NCBI RefSeq assembly: GCF_000316625.1
Contig: NC_019676.1
Coordinates: forward strand, 979,001 to 1,043,000
Length of the DNA stretch: 64,000 nt
Source of the DNA: Nostoc sp. PCC 7107
GTDB lineage: Bacteria; Cyanobacteriota; Cyanobacteriia; Cyanobacteriales; Nostocaceae
Reading direction: 5' to 3'
The notes under the pieces were generated by a model. That model was not told where the DNA came from. It saw nothing but the letters and a program-made list of their open reading frames with translations, and did not search any database. Positions 18,676-27,317 of this stretch are shown one piece after another. The number at the start of each line of letters is the position of its first letter. Position 1 is the stretch's first letter. A program made the translations under genes and the position numbers.

Positions 18676-20343
18676 CTATGGACGTTGAATAATTGTTTCC
18701 AACACTCGACGCTTGGCTTTCGGGTCAATACCAATCAACCGCACGTACTCACCAGGATATTCAGACAGAGATGCTTCCAAAGCTGCGATCGCATCTCTTT
18801 CCGATCTGGCCTCAATTTGTCCACAGCTTGCCCAAGAACCAGTCCGGAAACGTCTTTGGTCTACGTGTTCAGCACTGATTTTATAACCACTTGCCAACAA
18901 TTGCCGTAGCTGGTCTACAACTTCTGTATTTAACCTATTGCTGATCGTCGTTGCCGTTGTCGAGCTAACACTACTTGAACTAGCATAAGATTTCTGACCA
19001 TTAGAGACCACTACGGGGCCATTAGGTCTTTGAATAATGCTTTCTAATACCCGACGTTTGGCTTTTGGGTCAATACCAATTAAGCGGACATATTCGCCTT
19101 GATGGCTTTCAAGACATTCTTCTAAAGCTGCTACAACTTCATTAGTCGAAGTAGCTTCTATGGGCTGACAACTAGCCCAAGAACCAGTCCGAAAACGGCG
19201 CTCATCTACGTGTTCAGACCCAATTTTGTAACCACCTGCTAACAATTGGCGGATTTGGTCTACAGTTTCAGCGCTAATTGAACCAATACCAGCACCCTTA
19301 CTATTACCATTGCCATTGCCATTACCGTTATAGCTACTAGTACCTGCACTCACAGGTGCTTTAAAGCTAGTGGCTGCTTTTACCACACCATCTGGGCGTT
19401 GAATAATTGTCTCTAATACCCGACGTTTACCTTTAGGATCAATCCCAAATAAACGCACGTACTCACCACTGTGGTCTGCTAGACAGCTTTCTAACGCTGA
19501 TAAAGCTTCATTCACAGATCTTGCTTCAATGGGCTGACAACTAGTCCAAGAACCAGTGCGGAACCGTCTTTGGTCTACGTGTTCCGTGCCAATCTTATAA
19601 CCTTGCTCTAAAAGATAGCGCACCTGATCTACTGTTTCTGCACCCAAGCTATTGCTTGCCACTTCACTACTCCTTTCCAACTCTAAGACAGTAACACCAT
19701 TACCTGTATAAGATTTAGCTAATTCATCCCGGATGGGTGCAATACATTTGCTATCCGCAGCACAGCGATAACCAGCCCGCAATGCTTGATTAATCCCCAC
19801 TACATGATGGGCAAATTGCTCATCTTGATCTTGCACATCTGGCAGACGGTCAGCTTGCTGCTGGCTTGTGATTATCGCTCCCGAAGGTACATATTTACCG
19901 GGGGGAATTTCTACATCTTGAATTAAAGCGTGCATCATTACAATGCAGCCCTTACCCACTCTGGCATTAAATACCGTAGAGCGAAAGCCAATAAAGCAAT
20001 TATCCCCTACATAAGCTGGGCCATGAATCAGAGCCATGTGGGTTAGGGAAGCATTATTACCAACCCAGACCGAGTATTCTTCGCCATCATCACCTACTAC
20101 TCGGCCTTGCTCTAAACCATGAATCACTACACCATCTTGTATATTGGTCTTTTCACCGATATAAAAGGGTGTACCTTCATCCGCTCTAATCGAAGTCCCC
20201 GGAGCAACGATTACATTTGCACCTATCCGCACATCACCAATAATGTTGGAGAAAGAATGTACGAATGAGGTTTCGTGGATTTCTGGCTCAGCTAAACCTT
20301 TTGACCACGGGGTTGGGGGTGCCGCCGTGCTGCTGACTGCCAT
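18676..20343 (-). CDS. ccmM: carboxysome scaffold CcmM (gamma-carbonic anhydrase plus three SSU-like domains)
   Basis: This 555-residue protein begins with a left-handed beta-helix gamma-carbonic-anhydrase domain (about 20-205) that keeps the metal-binding histidines His75, His102 and His107 and the Cys194/Cys200 pair that forms the activating disulphide in active homologues, so catalysis is likely. Three Rubisco small-subunit-like domains follow (about 238-316, 360-438 and 477-555), each with HVD(Q/E)RRFRTGSW and GIDPK(A/G)KRRVLE, joined by Ser/Gly/Asn linkers. It condenses Rubisco into the procarboxysome and recruits CcmN. The ATG at 20343 has AGGAGGA upstream. Confidence 0.97.
   Translation of the reverse strand: MAVSSTAAPPTPWSKGLAEPEIHETSFVHSFSNIIGDVRIGANVIVAPGTSIRADEGTPFYIGEKTNIQDGVVIHGLEQGRVVGDDGEEYSVWVGNNASLTHMALIHGPAYVGDNCFIGFRSTVFNARVGKGCIVMMHALIQDVEIPPGKYVPSGAIITSQQQADRLPDVQDQDEQFAHHVVGINQALRAGYRCAADSKCIAPIRDELAKSYTGNGVTVLELERSSEVASNSLGAETVDQVRYLLEQGYKIGTEHVDQRRFRTGSWTSCQPIEARSVNEALSALESCLADHSGEYVRLFGIDPKGKRRVLETIIQRPDGVVKAATSFKAPVSAGTSSYNGNGNGNGNSKGAGIGSISAETVDQIRQLLAGGYKIGSEHVDERRFRTGSWASCQPIEATSTNEVVAALEECLESHQGEYVRLIGIDPKAKRRVLESIIQRPNGPVVVSNGQKSYASSSSVSSTTATTISNRLNTEVVDQLRQLLASGYKISAEHVDQRRFRTGSWASCGQIEARSERDAIAALEASLSEYPGEYVRLIGIDPKAKRRVLETIIQRP
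19660..19676 (-). promoter_or_regulatory. internal ribosome-binding site and GTG start for short-form CcmM
   Basis: Inside ccmM, AAAGGAG (19676-19670 on the minus strand) lies 7 bases before an in-frame GTG at codon 228 (19662-19660), immediately ahead of the first SSU-like domain. Translation from here would give about 328 residues with three SSU-like domains and no carbonic anhydrase domain, matching the size of the known short CcmM (CcmM35). The placement and consensus are seen directly; use in this organism is inferred. Confidence 0.8.
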
Positions 20344-20377
20344 CGCGAGATTCCTCCTGAATTAAGCTTTTTGTAAA

Positions 20378-20492
20378 TAGTCAATAGTCTGTAGTCAATA
20401 GTCCATAGTTTACTGACCTTTAAGTGTCAGTTGCTTTAAGCTGGAAAAAACGCCCAACCTCTTGCTCCTCTTGACTGTTGACTGTTGACTAT
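20378..20492. repeat. STRR runs between ccmM and ccmL
   Basis: Variants of TAGTCAA/TAGTCTG/TAGTCCA run from about 20378 to 20415, and a second run of TTGACTG/TTGACTA-type units lies near 20468-20492, reaching the end of ccmL. As at other loci, the array is confined to intergenic sequence and touches a coding end. Confidence 0.7.
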
Positions 20493-20791
20493 CTATATTG
20501 GTCTTTTTTACTGTAAATAAGGCGATCTTGAACATGAATGGTATCAATTATCGCCACCACCGCTGCATCTAAAGGGCGTTGTTCGTTGCCAAGAATTTGA
20601 CGAGCGGCACTACCACAACTGACCAGCACCCACTCATCTACTCCTGCTCCCACCGTGTCCGCTGCTACTTCGTATTGTGGCAAGATGTTTCCTTCTTCAT
20701 CCACTAATTGCAACAGCAGTAGTTTGACACCTCTAAGACTTGGTTCTTTTTGAGTGCTAACTACTGTGCCACGCACTTTGGCAATTTGCAT
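20489..20791 (-). CDS. ccmL: carboxysome vertex protein CcmL
   Basis: This 100-residue protein matches the pentameric EutN/CcmL family (MQIAKVRGTVVSTQKEPSL, LLLLQLVDEEG, VAADTVGAGVDEWVLVSCGSAAR). The pentamer caps the twelve vertices of the icosahedral shell. It starts 6 bp after the ccmK1 stop, consistent with tight co-expression of vertex and facet proteins. Confidence 0.97.
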   Translation of the reverse strand: MQIAKVRGTVVSTQKEPSLRGVKLLLLQLVDEEGNILPQYEVAADTVGAGVDEWVLVSCGSAARQILGNEQRPLDAAVVAIIDTIHVQDRLIYSKKDQYR

Positions 20792-20797
20792 TATGTG

Positions 20798-21145
20798 TTA
20801 TGGTCTTCTGCCGCCGAAAGGACGAATTGCATTGACATTTTCCCGGAATTGTTCTACGTCTTCCGTATAACGAATTGGCAGCACGTATTCCAAGTTTTCA
20901 TGGGGACGGGCAATGATGTGAGTAGAAAGTACTTGTCCACCATTTACACGCTTGACTGATTCAACACCTGCTGCTACAGAAGCTTGGACTTCGGAAACGT
21001 CACCCCGGACAATTACGGTGACACGACCACTACCGATTTTTTCGTAACCTACTAAGGTTACACGAGCGGCTTTCACCATCGCGTCAGCAGCTTCTACTAC
21101 TGCTGGAAAGCCAAGGGTTTCTACCATTCCCACTGCAATTGACAT
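20798..21145 (-). CDS. ccmK1: carboxysome shell protein CcmK1
   Basis: This 115-residue single BMC-domain protein ([38 protein letters not shown]) forms hexameric facet tiles. The second gene in the operon and a C-terminal extension ([14 protein letters not shown]) relative to the upstream paralogue mirror the K2-K1 order of other cyanobacteria, which is why I call it K1. The pore-loop residues KIGSG are intact. Confidence 0.92.
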   Translation of the reverse strand: MSIAVGMVETLGFPAVVEAADAMVKAARVTLVGYEKIGSGRVTVIVRGDVSEVQASVAAGVESVKRVNGGQVLSTHIIARPHENLEYVLPIRYTEDVEQFRENVNAIRPFGGRRP

Positions 21146-21234
21146 TAGTTGTAATCCCTAATTAAATTTTATCAAACAAAACAAAAGCGCAGATCAAGCA
21201 AGCAACCCCGTCAGTCACTTTATCTTCTCAGCTT

Positions 21235-21543
21235 TTAAGTGCGAAACTGTTCCACAGCTTCTGTGTAACGAATCGGCAATACGTATTCCAAGTTTTCATG
21301 GGGACGCGCAATGATGTGAGTGGAAAGCACTTCACCACCATTTACTCTTCTTGCCGCTTCAATTCCAGCTGCAACTGAGGCTTGCACTTCGGAAACATCT
21401 CCCCGCACAATTACGGTGACACGAGCGCTACCAATTTTTTCATATCCTACCAAAGTTACACGGGCAGCTTTCACCATCGCATCAGCAGCTTCTACTACTG
21501 CTGGAAAGCCCTTAGTCTCAATCATTCCAACTGCAATTGGCAT
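21235..21543 (-). CDS. ccmK2: carboxysome shell protein CcmK2
   Basis: This 102-residue BMC hexamer protein is highly similar to the next gene but lacks its C-terminal extension; its pore loop reads KIGSA instead of KIGSG. It is the first gene of the ccm operon, faces ndhF across the divergent spacer, and has TAGGAG 9 bases upstream of its ATG. The two paralogues presumably form mixed shell layers. Confidence 0.92.
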   Translation of the reverse strand: MPIAVGMIETKGFPAVVEAADAMVKAARVTLVGYEKIGSARVTVIVRGDVSEVQASVAAGIEAARRVNGGEVLSTHIIARPHENLEYVLPIRYTEAVEQFRT

Positions 21544-21840
21544 CGCAGAAACTCCTAAAAATTTAATCCAATCAGTACTGTGGTTTGAAAATTTTGACGG
21601 GGAAGCTCATCTTGAGCTAAAAGACACTTCCAAAATAAGCATAGGAAAGGTTGGCTCCCCTGGCAATATAAATTAGTATAATAGTTTATAATAAAAAAGT
21701 TTTAAAAAACTTAATTGTTCGTCATACCAGGTTTCTGCTCTCTTTAAGTCCACTGATTACAAGAGCAGACCCTTATGCTTTATAATTCCTTCATTACATA
21801 TACAAAACCCTGTTCGTAGCCAAGACTAATTCGGTCTGGT

Positions 21841-21896
21841 GAGGAAGATAAAATTACTGTATGTTTTACAGTTTATATCTTTCCTCTATTTTGTAT
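21841..21896. other. 56-base imperfect hairpin in the ccmK2-ndhF4 spacer
   Basis: GAGGAAGATA at 21841 pairs with TATCTTTCCTC ending at 21896 with one bulge, and an inner perfect stem ACTGTA/TACAGT closes the loop TGTTT. A stem of roughly 20 bp in an otherwise AT-rich divergent spacer suggests a leader structure, terminator or small RNA. No poly-U tract follows directly, so simple termination is uncertain. Confidence 0.4.
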
Positions 21897-21924
21897 TAAC
21901 CTAATAGGAATATATAAAAAGCTT

Positions 21925-21943
21925 ATAGCTTTTTCAAAGCTAT
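21925..21943. promoter_or_regulatory. perfect inverted repeat, candidate LysR-type operator
   Basis: ATAGCTTTTTCAAAGCTAT has perfect 8-bp arms around 3 bases and lies between ccmK2 and ndhF4. The symmetry is of the size bound by LysR-type dimers, and the window encodes a CmpR/CcmR-like regulator. Binding is inference. Confidence 0.45.
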
Positions 21944-22050
21944 CTTATAAAATTCTCTGCTAAGAAGTAGAAATAGAAGTTTACAAATTGAGCATGATTT
22001 CAATTAAAGGTGGAGAATTTGAATATGTAAAATAAGTTTATTGGTTTAAA

Positions 22051-22080
22051 TATATTCCAGAATATTCCAGAGTGTTCCAG
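22051..22080. repeat. three 10-bp direct repeats upstream of ndhF4
   Basis: TATATTCCAG, AATATTCCAG and AGTGTTCCAG are exactly contiguous, placing TTCCAG once per helical turn about 130 bp upstream of the ndhF4 start. Helically phased repeats are typical of cooperative regulator sites. The rest of the 667-bp spacer is AT-rich and shows no gene. Confidence 0.5.
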
Positions 22081-22210
22081 TCACAAATACTCATGTAAAA
22101 CCTCGCCGAAGAATAATTTAACAAATATTTCCAGTAAAAAAAATTTAGTAAACAATTGTTTTTCAAAGGGCTAAAAAATCAAGGCAGAGTTGTAAAGGTA
22201 AGCAAATTAA

Positions 22211-24067
22211 ATGAATGAGTTTCTATTTTCAACAAGTTGGTGTGTGCCTTTGTATAGTTTAATGGGCGCACTGTTAACTTTGCCCTGGGGGATGGGAATA
22301 ATCAGAAAGACAGGCCCCAGACCAGCGGCATATTTAAACTTGTTGACCACTGTTTTGGCTTTTGCTCATAGCTTATTTGTCTTTAAAGATGTTTGGGACA
22401 GAGAACCAGAAAATTTACTGGTTAGCTGGTTTCAAGCCGCGAATTTAAACTTATCTTTTTCATTAGAACTCTCACCTGTGAGTTTTGGGGCGACAGTTTT
22501 AATCACAGGATTAAGTTTGTTGGCGCAAATTTACGCTTTAGGCTATTTAGAGAAAGACTGGTCACTGGCAAGATTTTTTGCACTACTTGGGTTTTTTGAA
22601 GCGGCACTGAGTGGTTTAGCAATTAGTGACTCTTTATTTCTCAGTTATGCCTTGTTAGAAGTTCTCACCCTTTCTACCTATTTGTTAGTAGGGTTTTGGT
22701 ACGCTCAACCTTTGGTAGTAACAGCAGCACGGGATGCTTTTTTAACCAAGCGGGTGGGCGACTTGTTATTGCTGATGTCTGTGGTGACGCTTTCCAGTTG
22801 GGCAGGTAGCTTAAATTTTTCTGATTTGTATGAGTGGGCGCAAACAGCAAACCTCAGCCCGATGGCATCAACTTTACTTGGTTTGGGCTTAATTGCTGGG
22901 CCAGCAGGTAAGTGCGCTCAGTTTCCCTTGCACTTGTGGTTAGATGAAGCAATGGAAGGGCCTAACCCCGCTTCAGTGATGCGAAATTCGCTGGTGGTAG
23001 CTGGTGGTGCTTATTTACTATACAAACTGCAACCGATTTTAGCTTTATCACCAGTGGCATTGAATGCGTTAATCGTCATGGGTTCAGTGACGGCGGTGGG
23101 TGCGACCTTAGTATCATTGGCACAAATTGATATTAAGCGATCGCTTTCTCATTCTACAAGTGCATATATGGGACTAGTGTTTTTGGCAGTTGGTATGCAG
23201 CAAGGGGGTGTAGCTGTAATGTTGCTGTTGACTCATGCGATCGCCAAAGCATTATTATTTATGAGTTCCGGTTCGGTTATTTACACCACTAGTACTCAAG
23301 ATTTAACAGAAATGGGCGGTTTATGGTCGCGGATGCCTGCTACTACTACCGCCTTTGTTGTCGGTTCGGCAGGGATGATTACATTGCTACCCCTGGGAAG
23401 CTTTTGGGCAATGCTGTCATGGGCTGATGGTTTGGTAGCAATTAGCCCTTGGGTAATTGGCATTTTAGTGATAGTTAATGGCTTGACAGCCTTAAACTTG
23501 ACAAGAGTCTTCCGATTAATATTTTGGGGTACACCGCAACAAAAAACCCGTCGTTCCCCAGAAGTTGGCTGGCAAATGGCATTTCCAATGGTGACATTGA
23601 CGATACTGACCTTACTGTTACCCCTGATGCTTCAGCAATGGTACTTACTACCAGATAAAAATAGTATTAACTGGTACGTGGTAGGAATGTTATTGACCTC
23701 TACGGTATTAGGAGTCGGTATAGGTTCCACAATGTACCTCCATAAAGCTTGGTCAAGATCGAGAATTTTGGTGTGGCGATTTTTACAGGACTTGTTGGGC
23801 TACGATTTTTACATAGACCGCATCTATCGATTGACAGTAGTTGGGGCAGTAGCATTGCTGTCTAGGATATCGGCTTGGAGCGATCGCTATCTAGTTGATG
23901 GCCTAGTAAACTTGGTGGGAATTTTCACAATTCTCGGCGGACAAAGTTTAAGGTACAGCATTTCTGGCCAGTCCCAAGGCTATATGTTGACCATCCTCGT
24001 AGTTATTAGCCTTTTCGGCTTCTTTATTAGCTGGTCATTAGGACTGCTCAATAACTTGCATTTTTAA
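22211..24067 (+). CDS. ndhF4: NDH-1 subunit NdhF4 (CO2-uptake NDH-1MS' complex)
   Basis: This 618-residue polytopic protein of the NuoL/NdhF family has the conserved proton-channel signatures (LSLLAQIYALGYLEKDW, HLWLDEAMEGPNPASVMRNS, HSTSAYMGLVF). It is paired with ndhD and a CupB-like gene, the arrangement of the NDH-1MS' complex that couples cyclic electron flow to CO2 hydration at the thylakoid. I assign F4 rather than F3 because the third gene resembles ChpX/CupB; that is inference from context. Confidence 0.9.
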   Translation: MNEFLFSTSWCVPLYSLMGALLTLPWGMGIIRKTGPRPAAYLNLLTTVLAFAHSLFVFKDVWDREPENLLVSWFQAANLNLSFSLELSPVSFGATVLITGLSLLAQIYALGYLEKDWSLARFFALLGFFEAALSGLAISDSLFLSYALLEVLTLSTYLLVGFWYAQPLVVTAARDAFLTKRVGDLLLLMSVVTLSSWAGSLNFSDLYEWAQTANLSPMASTLLGLGLIAGPAGKCAQFPLHLWLDEAMEGPNPASVMRNSLVVAGGAYLLYKLQPILALSPVALNALIVMGSVTAVGATLVSLAQIDIKRSLSHSTSAYMGLVFLAVGMQQGGVAVMLLLTHAIAKALLFMSSGSVIYTTSTQDLTEMGGLWSRMPATTTAFVVGSAGMITLLPLGSFWAMLSWADGLVAISPWVIGILVIVNGLTALNLTRVFRLIFWGTPQQKTRRSPEVGWQMAFPMVTLTILTLLLPLMLQQWYLLPDKNSINWYVVGMLLTSTVLGVGIGSTMYLHKAWSRSRILVWRFLQDLLGYDFYIDRIYRLTVVGAVALLSRISAWSDRYLVDGLVNLVGIFTILGGQSLRYSISGQSQGYMLTILVVISLFGFFISWSLGLLNNLHF

Positions 24068-24105
24068 CAGTGCTGATTGAATCAATTTTGGATTTTAAAT
24101 TTGGG

Positions 24106-24130
24106 GTGCTTCGACAAGCTCAGTACAAGT
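24106..24130. repeat. dispersed repeat fragment
   Basis: The 148-bp ndhF4-ndhD4 spacer contains TGCTTCGACAAGCTCAGTAC, a motif resembling dispersed repeats in Nostoc-type genomes. No second copy is seen in this window, so the assignment rests on recognition only. Confidence 0.35.
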
Positions 24131-24215
24131 TTTGGATGAGAAAGACTTGTAATCTCAAATTGATAATCCGAACTCTAAAATTCTTCTGTACCTACTCCCT
24201 AATTCTCTCTAAACT

Positions 24216-25709
24216 ATGTTGAGTGCATTGATTTTGCTGCCATTGTTAGGCGCAACTATTATCGGTTTTTGGCCTACTGTGATTGATGGGAAACTATCCC
24301 GTAGTATGGCTTTTGTCTTTGCTGGTATGACTTTCTTGTGGTCAATCTTTCTAGCAATTCAATTCGACCCAGGAAAAATTACTCAACAATTTAGTGAGTT
24401 TATACCTTGGGTAGATGCTCTAGGCTTAAGTTATAACCTCGGAGTAGATGGTTTATCTTTACCCTTGCTGGTTTTAAATGGACTATTGACTTGTATTGCC
24501 ATCTCCAGTAGTGATATTTCCCTACAACGTCCGAGACTATATTACTCACTTATCCTCCTGTTAAGCACTGGAGTCACAGGAGCCTTTCTAGCACAGGATT
24601 TACTCTTATTTTTCCTGTTTTATGAACTAGAACTAATACCCCTATACCTACTCATTGCTATTTGGGGTGGTGTAAAACGAGGTTACGCAGCAACAAAGTT
24701 TTTGATTTACACAGCCACATCGGGAATTTTGCTGTTGGCAAGTTTCCTCGGTATGGTTTGGCTGAGTGGCGGTTCTAACTTTGCCTTAGCAAACTTGAAT
24801 GCTGCATCCTTGCCATTAGGAACTCAACTGTTATTACTAGCCGGTATTTTGGTTGGTTTTGGGATTAAAATACCCTTGGTTCCCTTCCACACTTGGTTGC
24901 CCGATGCCCACGTTGAAGCCTCTACACCCATTTCTGTATTGTTAGCTGGTGTGCTATTGAAATTGGGGACTTACGGCTTACTGCGGTTTGGGATGAACTT
25001 GTTACCCAATGCGTGGAGTTATGCAGCACCTTGGTTAGCAACTTGGGCAGTAGTAAGTGTGCTTTATGGCGCATCCTGCGCGATCGCGCAAACTGACATG
25101 AAAAAGATGGTAGCCTATAGTTCAGTTGGACACATGGGCTATGTACTATTGGCCGCCGCCGCCGCTACACCATTAAGTGTGTTAGGCGCTGTGATGCAAA
25201 TGATTAGCCACGGCTTAATTTCCGCCTTACTGTTTTTGTTGGTAGGAGTAGTATATAAAAAAGCTGGTAGCCGGGATTTAGAAGTTATTCGCGGATTATT
25301 AAATCCCGAACGCGGAATGCCCGTTATTGGTAGCTTGATGGTCTTGGGAGTAATGGCCAGCGCAGGTATACCAGGAATGGTAGGTTTTATTTCCGAATTT
25401 GTGATTTTTAGCGGCAGTTTTGTGGTATTTCCGGTGCAAACTCTACTATCTATGCTAGGAACTGGCTTAACTGCGGTTTATTTCTTAATTTTGATGAATC
25501 GCGCTTTTTTTGGGCGCTTATCTGCACAAGTAGTTAATTTACCACGAGTCTATTGGAGCGATCGCCTGCCGTCGGTAGTCTTAGCTGTATTGATTGTAAT
25601 TTTCGGCATTCAACCTACTTGGTTATCTCGTTGGACTGAACCAACAATCACCGCCATGATGAGTGTAGATAAAGTAGTGGCAACAGTCTCTGTAGAAAAG
25701 TCAAAGTAA
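24216..25709 (+). CDS. ndhD4: NDH-1 subunit NdhD4 (CO2-uptake NDH-1MS' complex)
   Basis: This 497-residue polytopic NuoM/NdhD-family subunit has the antiporter-like signatures FFLFYELELIPLYLLIAIWGG, VPFHTWLPDAHVEAST and MKKMVAYSSVGHMG. With NdhF4 and the Cup protein it forms the membrane arm variant dedicated to CO2 uptake. It follows ndhF4 by about 150 bp and precedes the cup gene by 60 bp on the same strand. Confidence 0.92.
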   Translation: MLSALILLPLLGATIIGFWPTVIDGKLSRSMAFVFAGMTFLWSIFLAIQFDPGKITQQFSEFIPWVDALGLSYNLGVDGLSLPLLVLNGLLTCIAISSSDISLQRPRLYYSLILLLSTGVTGAFLAQDLLLFFLFYELELIPLYLLIAIWGGVKRGYAATKFLIYTATSGILLLASFLGMVWLSGGSNFALANLNAASLPLGTQLLLLAGILVGFGIKIPLVPFHTWLPDAHVEASTPISVLLAGVLLKLGTYGLLRFGMNLLPNAWSYAAPWLATWAVVSVLYGASCAIAQTDMKKMVAYSSVGHMGYVLLAAAAATPLSVLGAVMQMISHGLISALLFLLVGVVYKKAGSRDLEVIRGLLNPERGMPVIGSLMVLGVMASAGIPGMVGFISEFVIFSGSFVVFPVQTLLSMLGTGLTAVYFLILMNRAFFGRLSAQVVNLPRVYWSDRLPSVVLAVLIVIFGIQPTWLSRWTEPTITAMMSVDKVVATVSVEKSK

Positions 25710-25769
25710 AAAGTAAAATTTTTTCCTTTTGCCTTTTTATTTCCTCATTCCCAATTTGGAGAACTGGTA

Positions 25770-26900
25770 ATGGTAACTATTAGAAGTAAACCTGGCTTAC
25801 ATCCTTTAGCTGAGTACGTAGAACGATTACAAACAGGTGGAACATTATTACCTGATAGTCCAGAAAATGTTTTAGAAGTAGTTGGTATTCTCAAAAGCTA
25901 TGGTGTAGTTTTAGATGCCTACTCCAAAAATCTCATCTACATTGCTGACCATCAATTTTTAAGATTTTTTCCTTTTTTTAAATACTTTAACGACGAATTC
26001 TCTTTTCAAAAATTACTCCGTCACTGGTGGCACGATCGCATCAATTACGAATATGCAGAATATTGCATGAAAGCTATGATGTGGCATGGTGGCGGTGGCT
26101 TAGATGCTTATTTAGATACCAAAGAATTTCAAGAACGAGCAAAAGCAGTTATCACCGCCAAATTTAAGAATAATCCTTTTATTTTGGGATTAAACCAATT
26201 ATTCCCCGAATTTTTAACTGAACAATTGCGCGTTTCAGCTTATTACAGTGGTTTAGGTCAATTCTGGCGAGTGATGGCTGATATTTTCTTAACCTTATCA
26301 GACCGTTATGACCAAGGCGAAATCAAATCAATTCCCCAAGTTGTAGATTACATTAAAGCAGGCTTAGTAGCAGATGCTATGAAGCCGATAACCTACTCTG
26401 TCAAAATCCAAGATAAAGTCTACGAAATTATTCCCAAAAAGACTGGTTTAACATTTTTAGCAGATACAGCAGTGCCTTATGTCGAGGCTGTTTTCTTCCG
26501 GGGAACTCCTTTTCATGGCACAGTTTCTTACAATGCCCAAGCCTATCAAATTTCCCCCGATCAAGGTCGATTCCAATATGGTGCATTGTATGCTGATCCT
26601 TTACCCATTGGCGGTGCTGGTATTCCGCCTACATTACTCATGCAGGATATGCGCCACTATTTGCCAGAATATTTGCACGCTATTTATCGGCGTGGTTTAC
26701 GGGGTGAAGATGACTTGCGGGTACAAATTTGTATAAGTTTCCAAAAGTCAATGTTTTGCGTGACTACAGCCGCAATTTTAGGATTGATGCCTTATTCTTT
26801 AGAGACTCAAGATCCATCTGAACAAAATGCTAATCGAGTGTATTTGGAAAAATGGATGGATAGATTTACAACCTCACGCTTAAGTGATGTCAATAGCTAG
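25770..26900 (+). CDS. cupB: CO2 hydration protein CupB/ChpX
   Basis: This 376-residue soluble protein matches the CO2 hydration family (ChpX/ChpY). Seen here are a His-rich segment HWWHDRINYEYAEYCMKAMMW and conserved YSGLGQFWRVMADIFL and GALYADPLPIGGAG. Family knowledge: CupB binds the NDH-1MS' complex and carries a zinc site catalysing vectorial CO2 to bicarbonate conversion. The length and adjacency to ndhF/ndhD favour CupB over the longer CupA. ATG at 25770 with GGAG about 8 bases upstream. Confidence 0.9.
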   Translation: MVTIRSKPGLHPLAEYVERLQTGGTLLPDSPENVLEVVGILKSYGVVLDAYSKNLIYIADHQFLRFFPFFKYFNDEFSFQKLLRHWWHDRINYEYAEYCMKAMMWHGGGGLDAYLDTKEFQERAKAVITAKFKNNPFILGLNQLFPEFLTEQLRVSAYYSGLGQFWRVMADIFLTLSDRYDQGEIKSIPQVVDYIKAGLVADAMKPITYSVKIQDKVYEIIPKKTGLTFLADTAVPYVEAVFFRGTPFHGTVSYNAQAYQISPDQGRFQYGALYADPLPIGGAGIPPTLLMQDMRHYLPEYLHAIYRRGLRGEDDLRVQICISFQKSMFCVTTAAILGLMPYSLETQDPSEQNANRVYLEKWMDRFTTSRLSDVNS

Positions 26901-27004
26901 AGTGCTGAGTAAAAAATGCTAGTACGCTAAGGTGTGAATAAAGCACCAAATACAAACTGCTTTCAAGCTAACTGTAAGGATTTCTGGATTTCACACTTCA
27001 TCCT

Positions 27005-27313
27005 TCAACCAACACATCTGGTAGTCTCAATTTCCATAGCATCAGAAATAAAACAAACTCCGCCAAACTTATTTAGAGTTTTCCGGATATTTGATTCTAC
27101 CAATGGCAATTTTTCGGGGGCAAAAAAGGCAATGATATAAACATTGTCGAGCATTGTCATAGCTAAATCATGAGTGACTTTGCCTCTTGTACCTTTACCA
27201 GCAACATCTTTGACAACTGAATGTCCAGCTACGCCTGATTTTTCTAAAGACTCTAAAATTTTACCGAGTTCGACATAGTTAGCAAATATTTCGATCCGTT
27301 TGACAGCCTGCAT
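27005..27313 (-). CDS. sbtB: SbtB-type PII-like regulator of SbtA (no C-terminal redox loop)
   Basis: This 102-residue PII-like protein lies 4 bp downstream of sbtA and matches SbtB (MQAVKRIEIFANYVELGKIL, KGTRGKVTHDLA). SbtB proteins bind adenine nucleotides including cAMP and gate SbtA. Canonical SbtB ends in a Cys-Gly-Pro-x-Gly-Cys loop; here the chain ends ETTRCVG with a single cysteine, so the disulphide-forming loop is absent. The T-loop region also appears short. Confidence 0.85.
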   Translation of the reverse strand: MQAVKRIEIFANYVELGKILESLEKSGVAGHSVVKDVAGKGTRGKVTHDLAMTMLDNVYIIAFFAPEKLPLVESNIRKTLNKFGGVCFISDAMEIETTRCVG

Positions 27314-27317
27314 TGTC

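Noticed and set aside
18637-18909. 90-codon frame overlapping the ccmM end
   Set aside because: Antisense shadow of the third SSU-like domain.
21841-21896. Known riboswitch in the ccmK2-ndhF4 spacer
   Set aside because: The hairpin does not match any riboswitch consensus I know; left as an unassigned structure.
26934-27140. 68-codon plus-strand frame overlapping sbtB
   Set aside because: Antisense to sbtB and without start signals.
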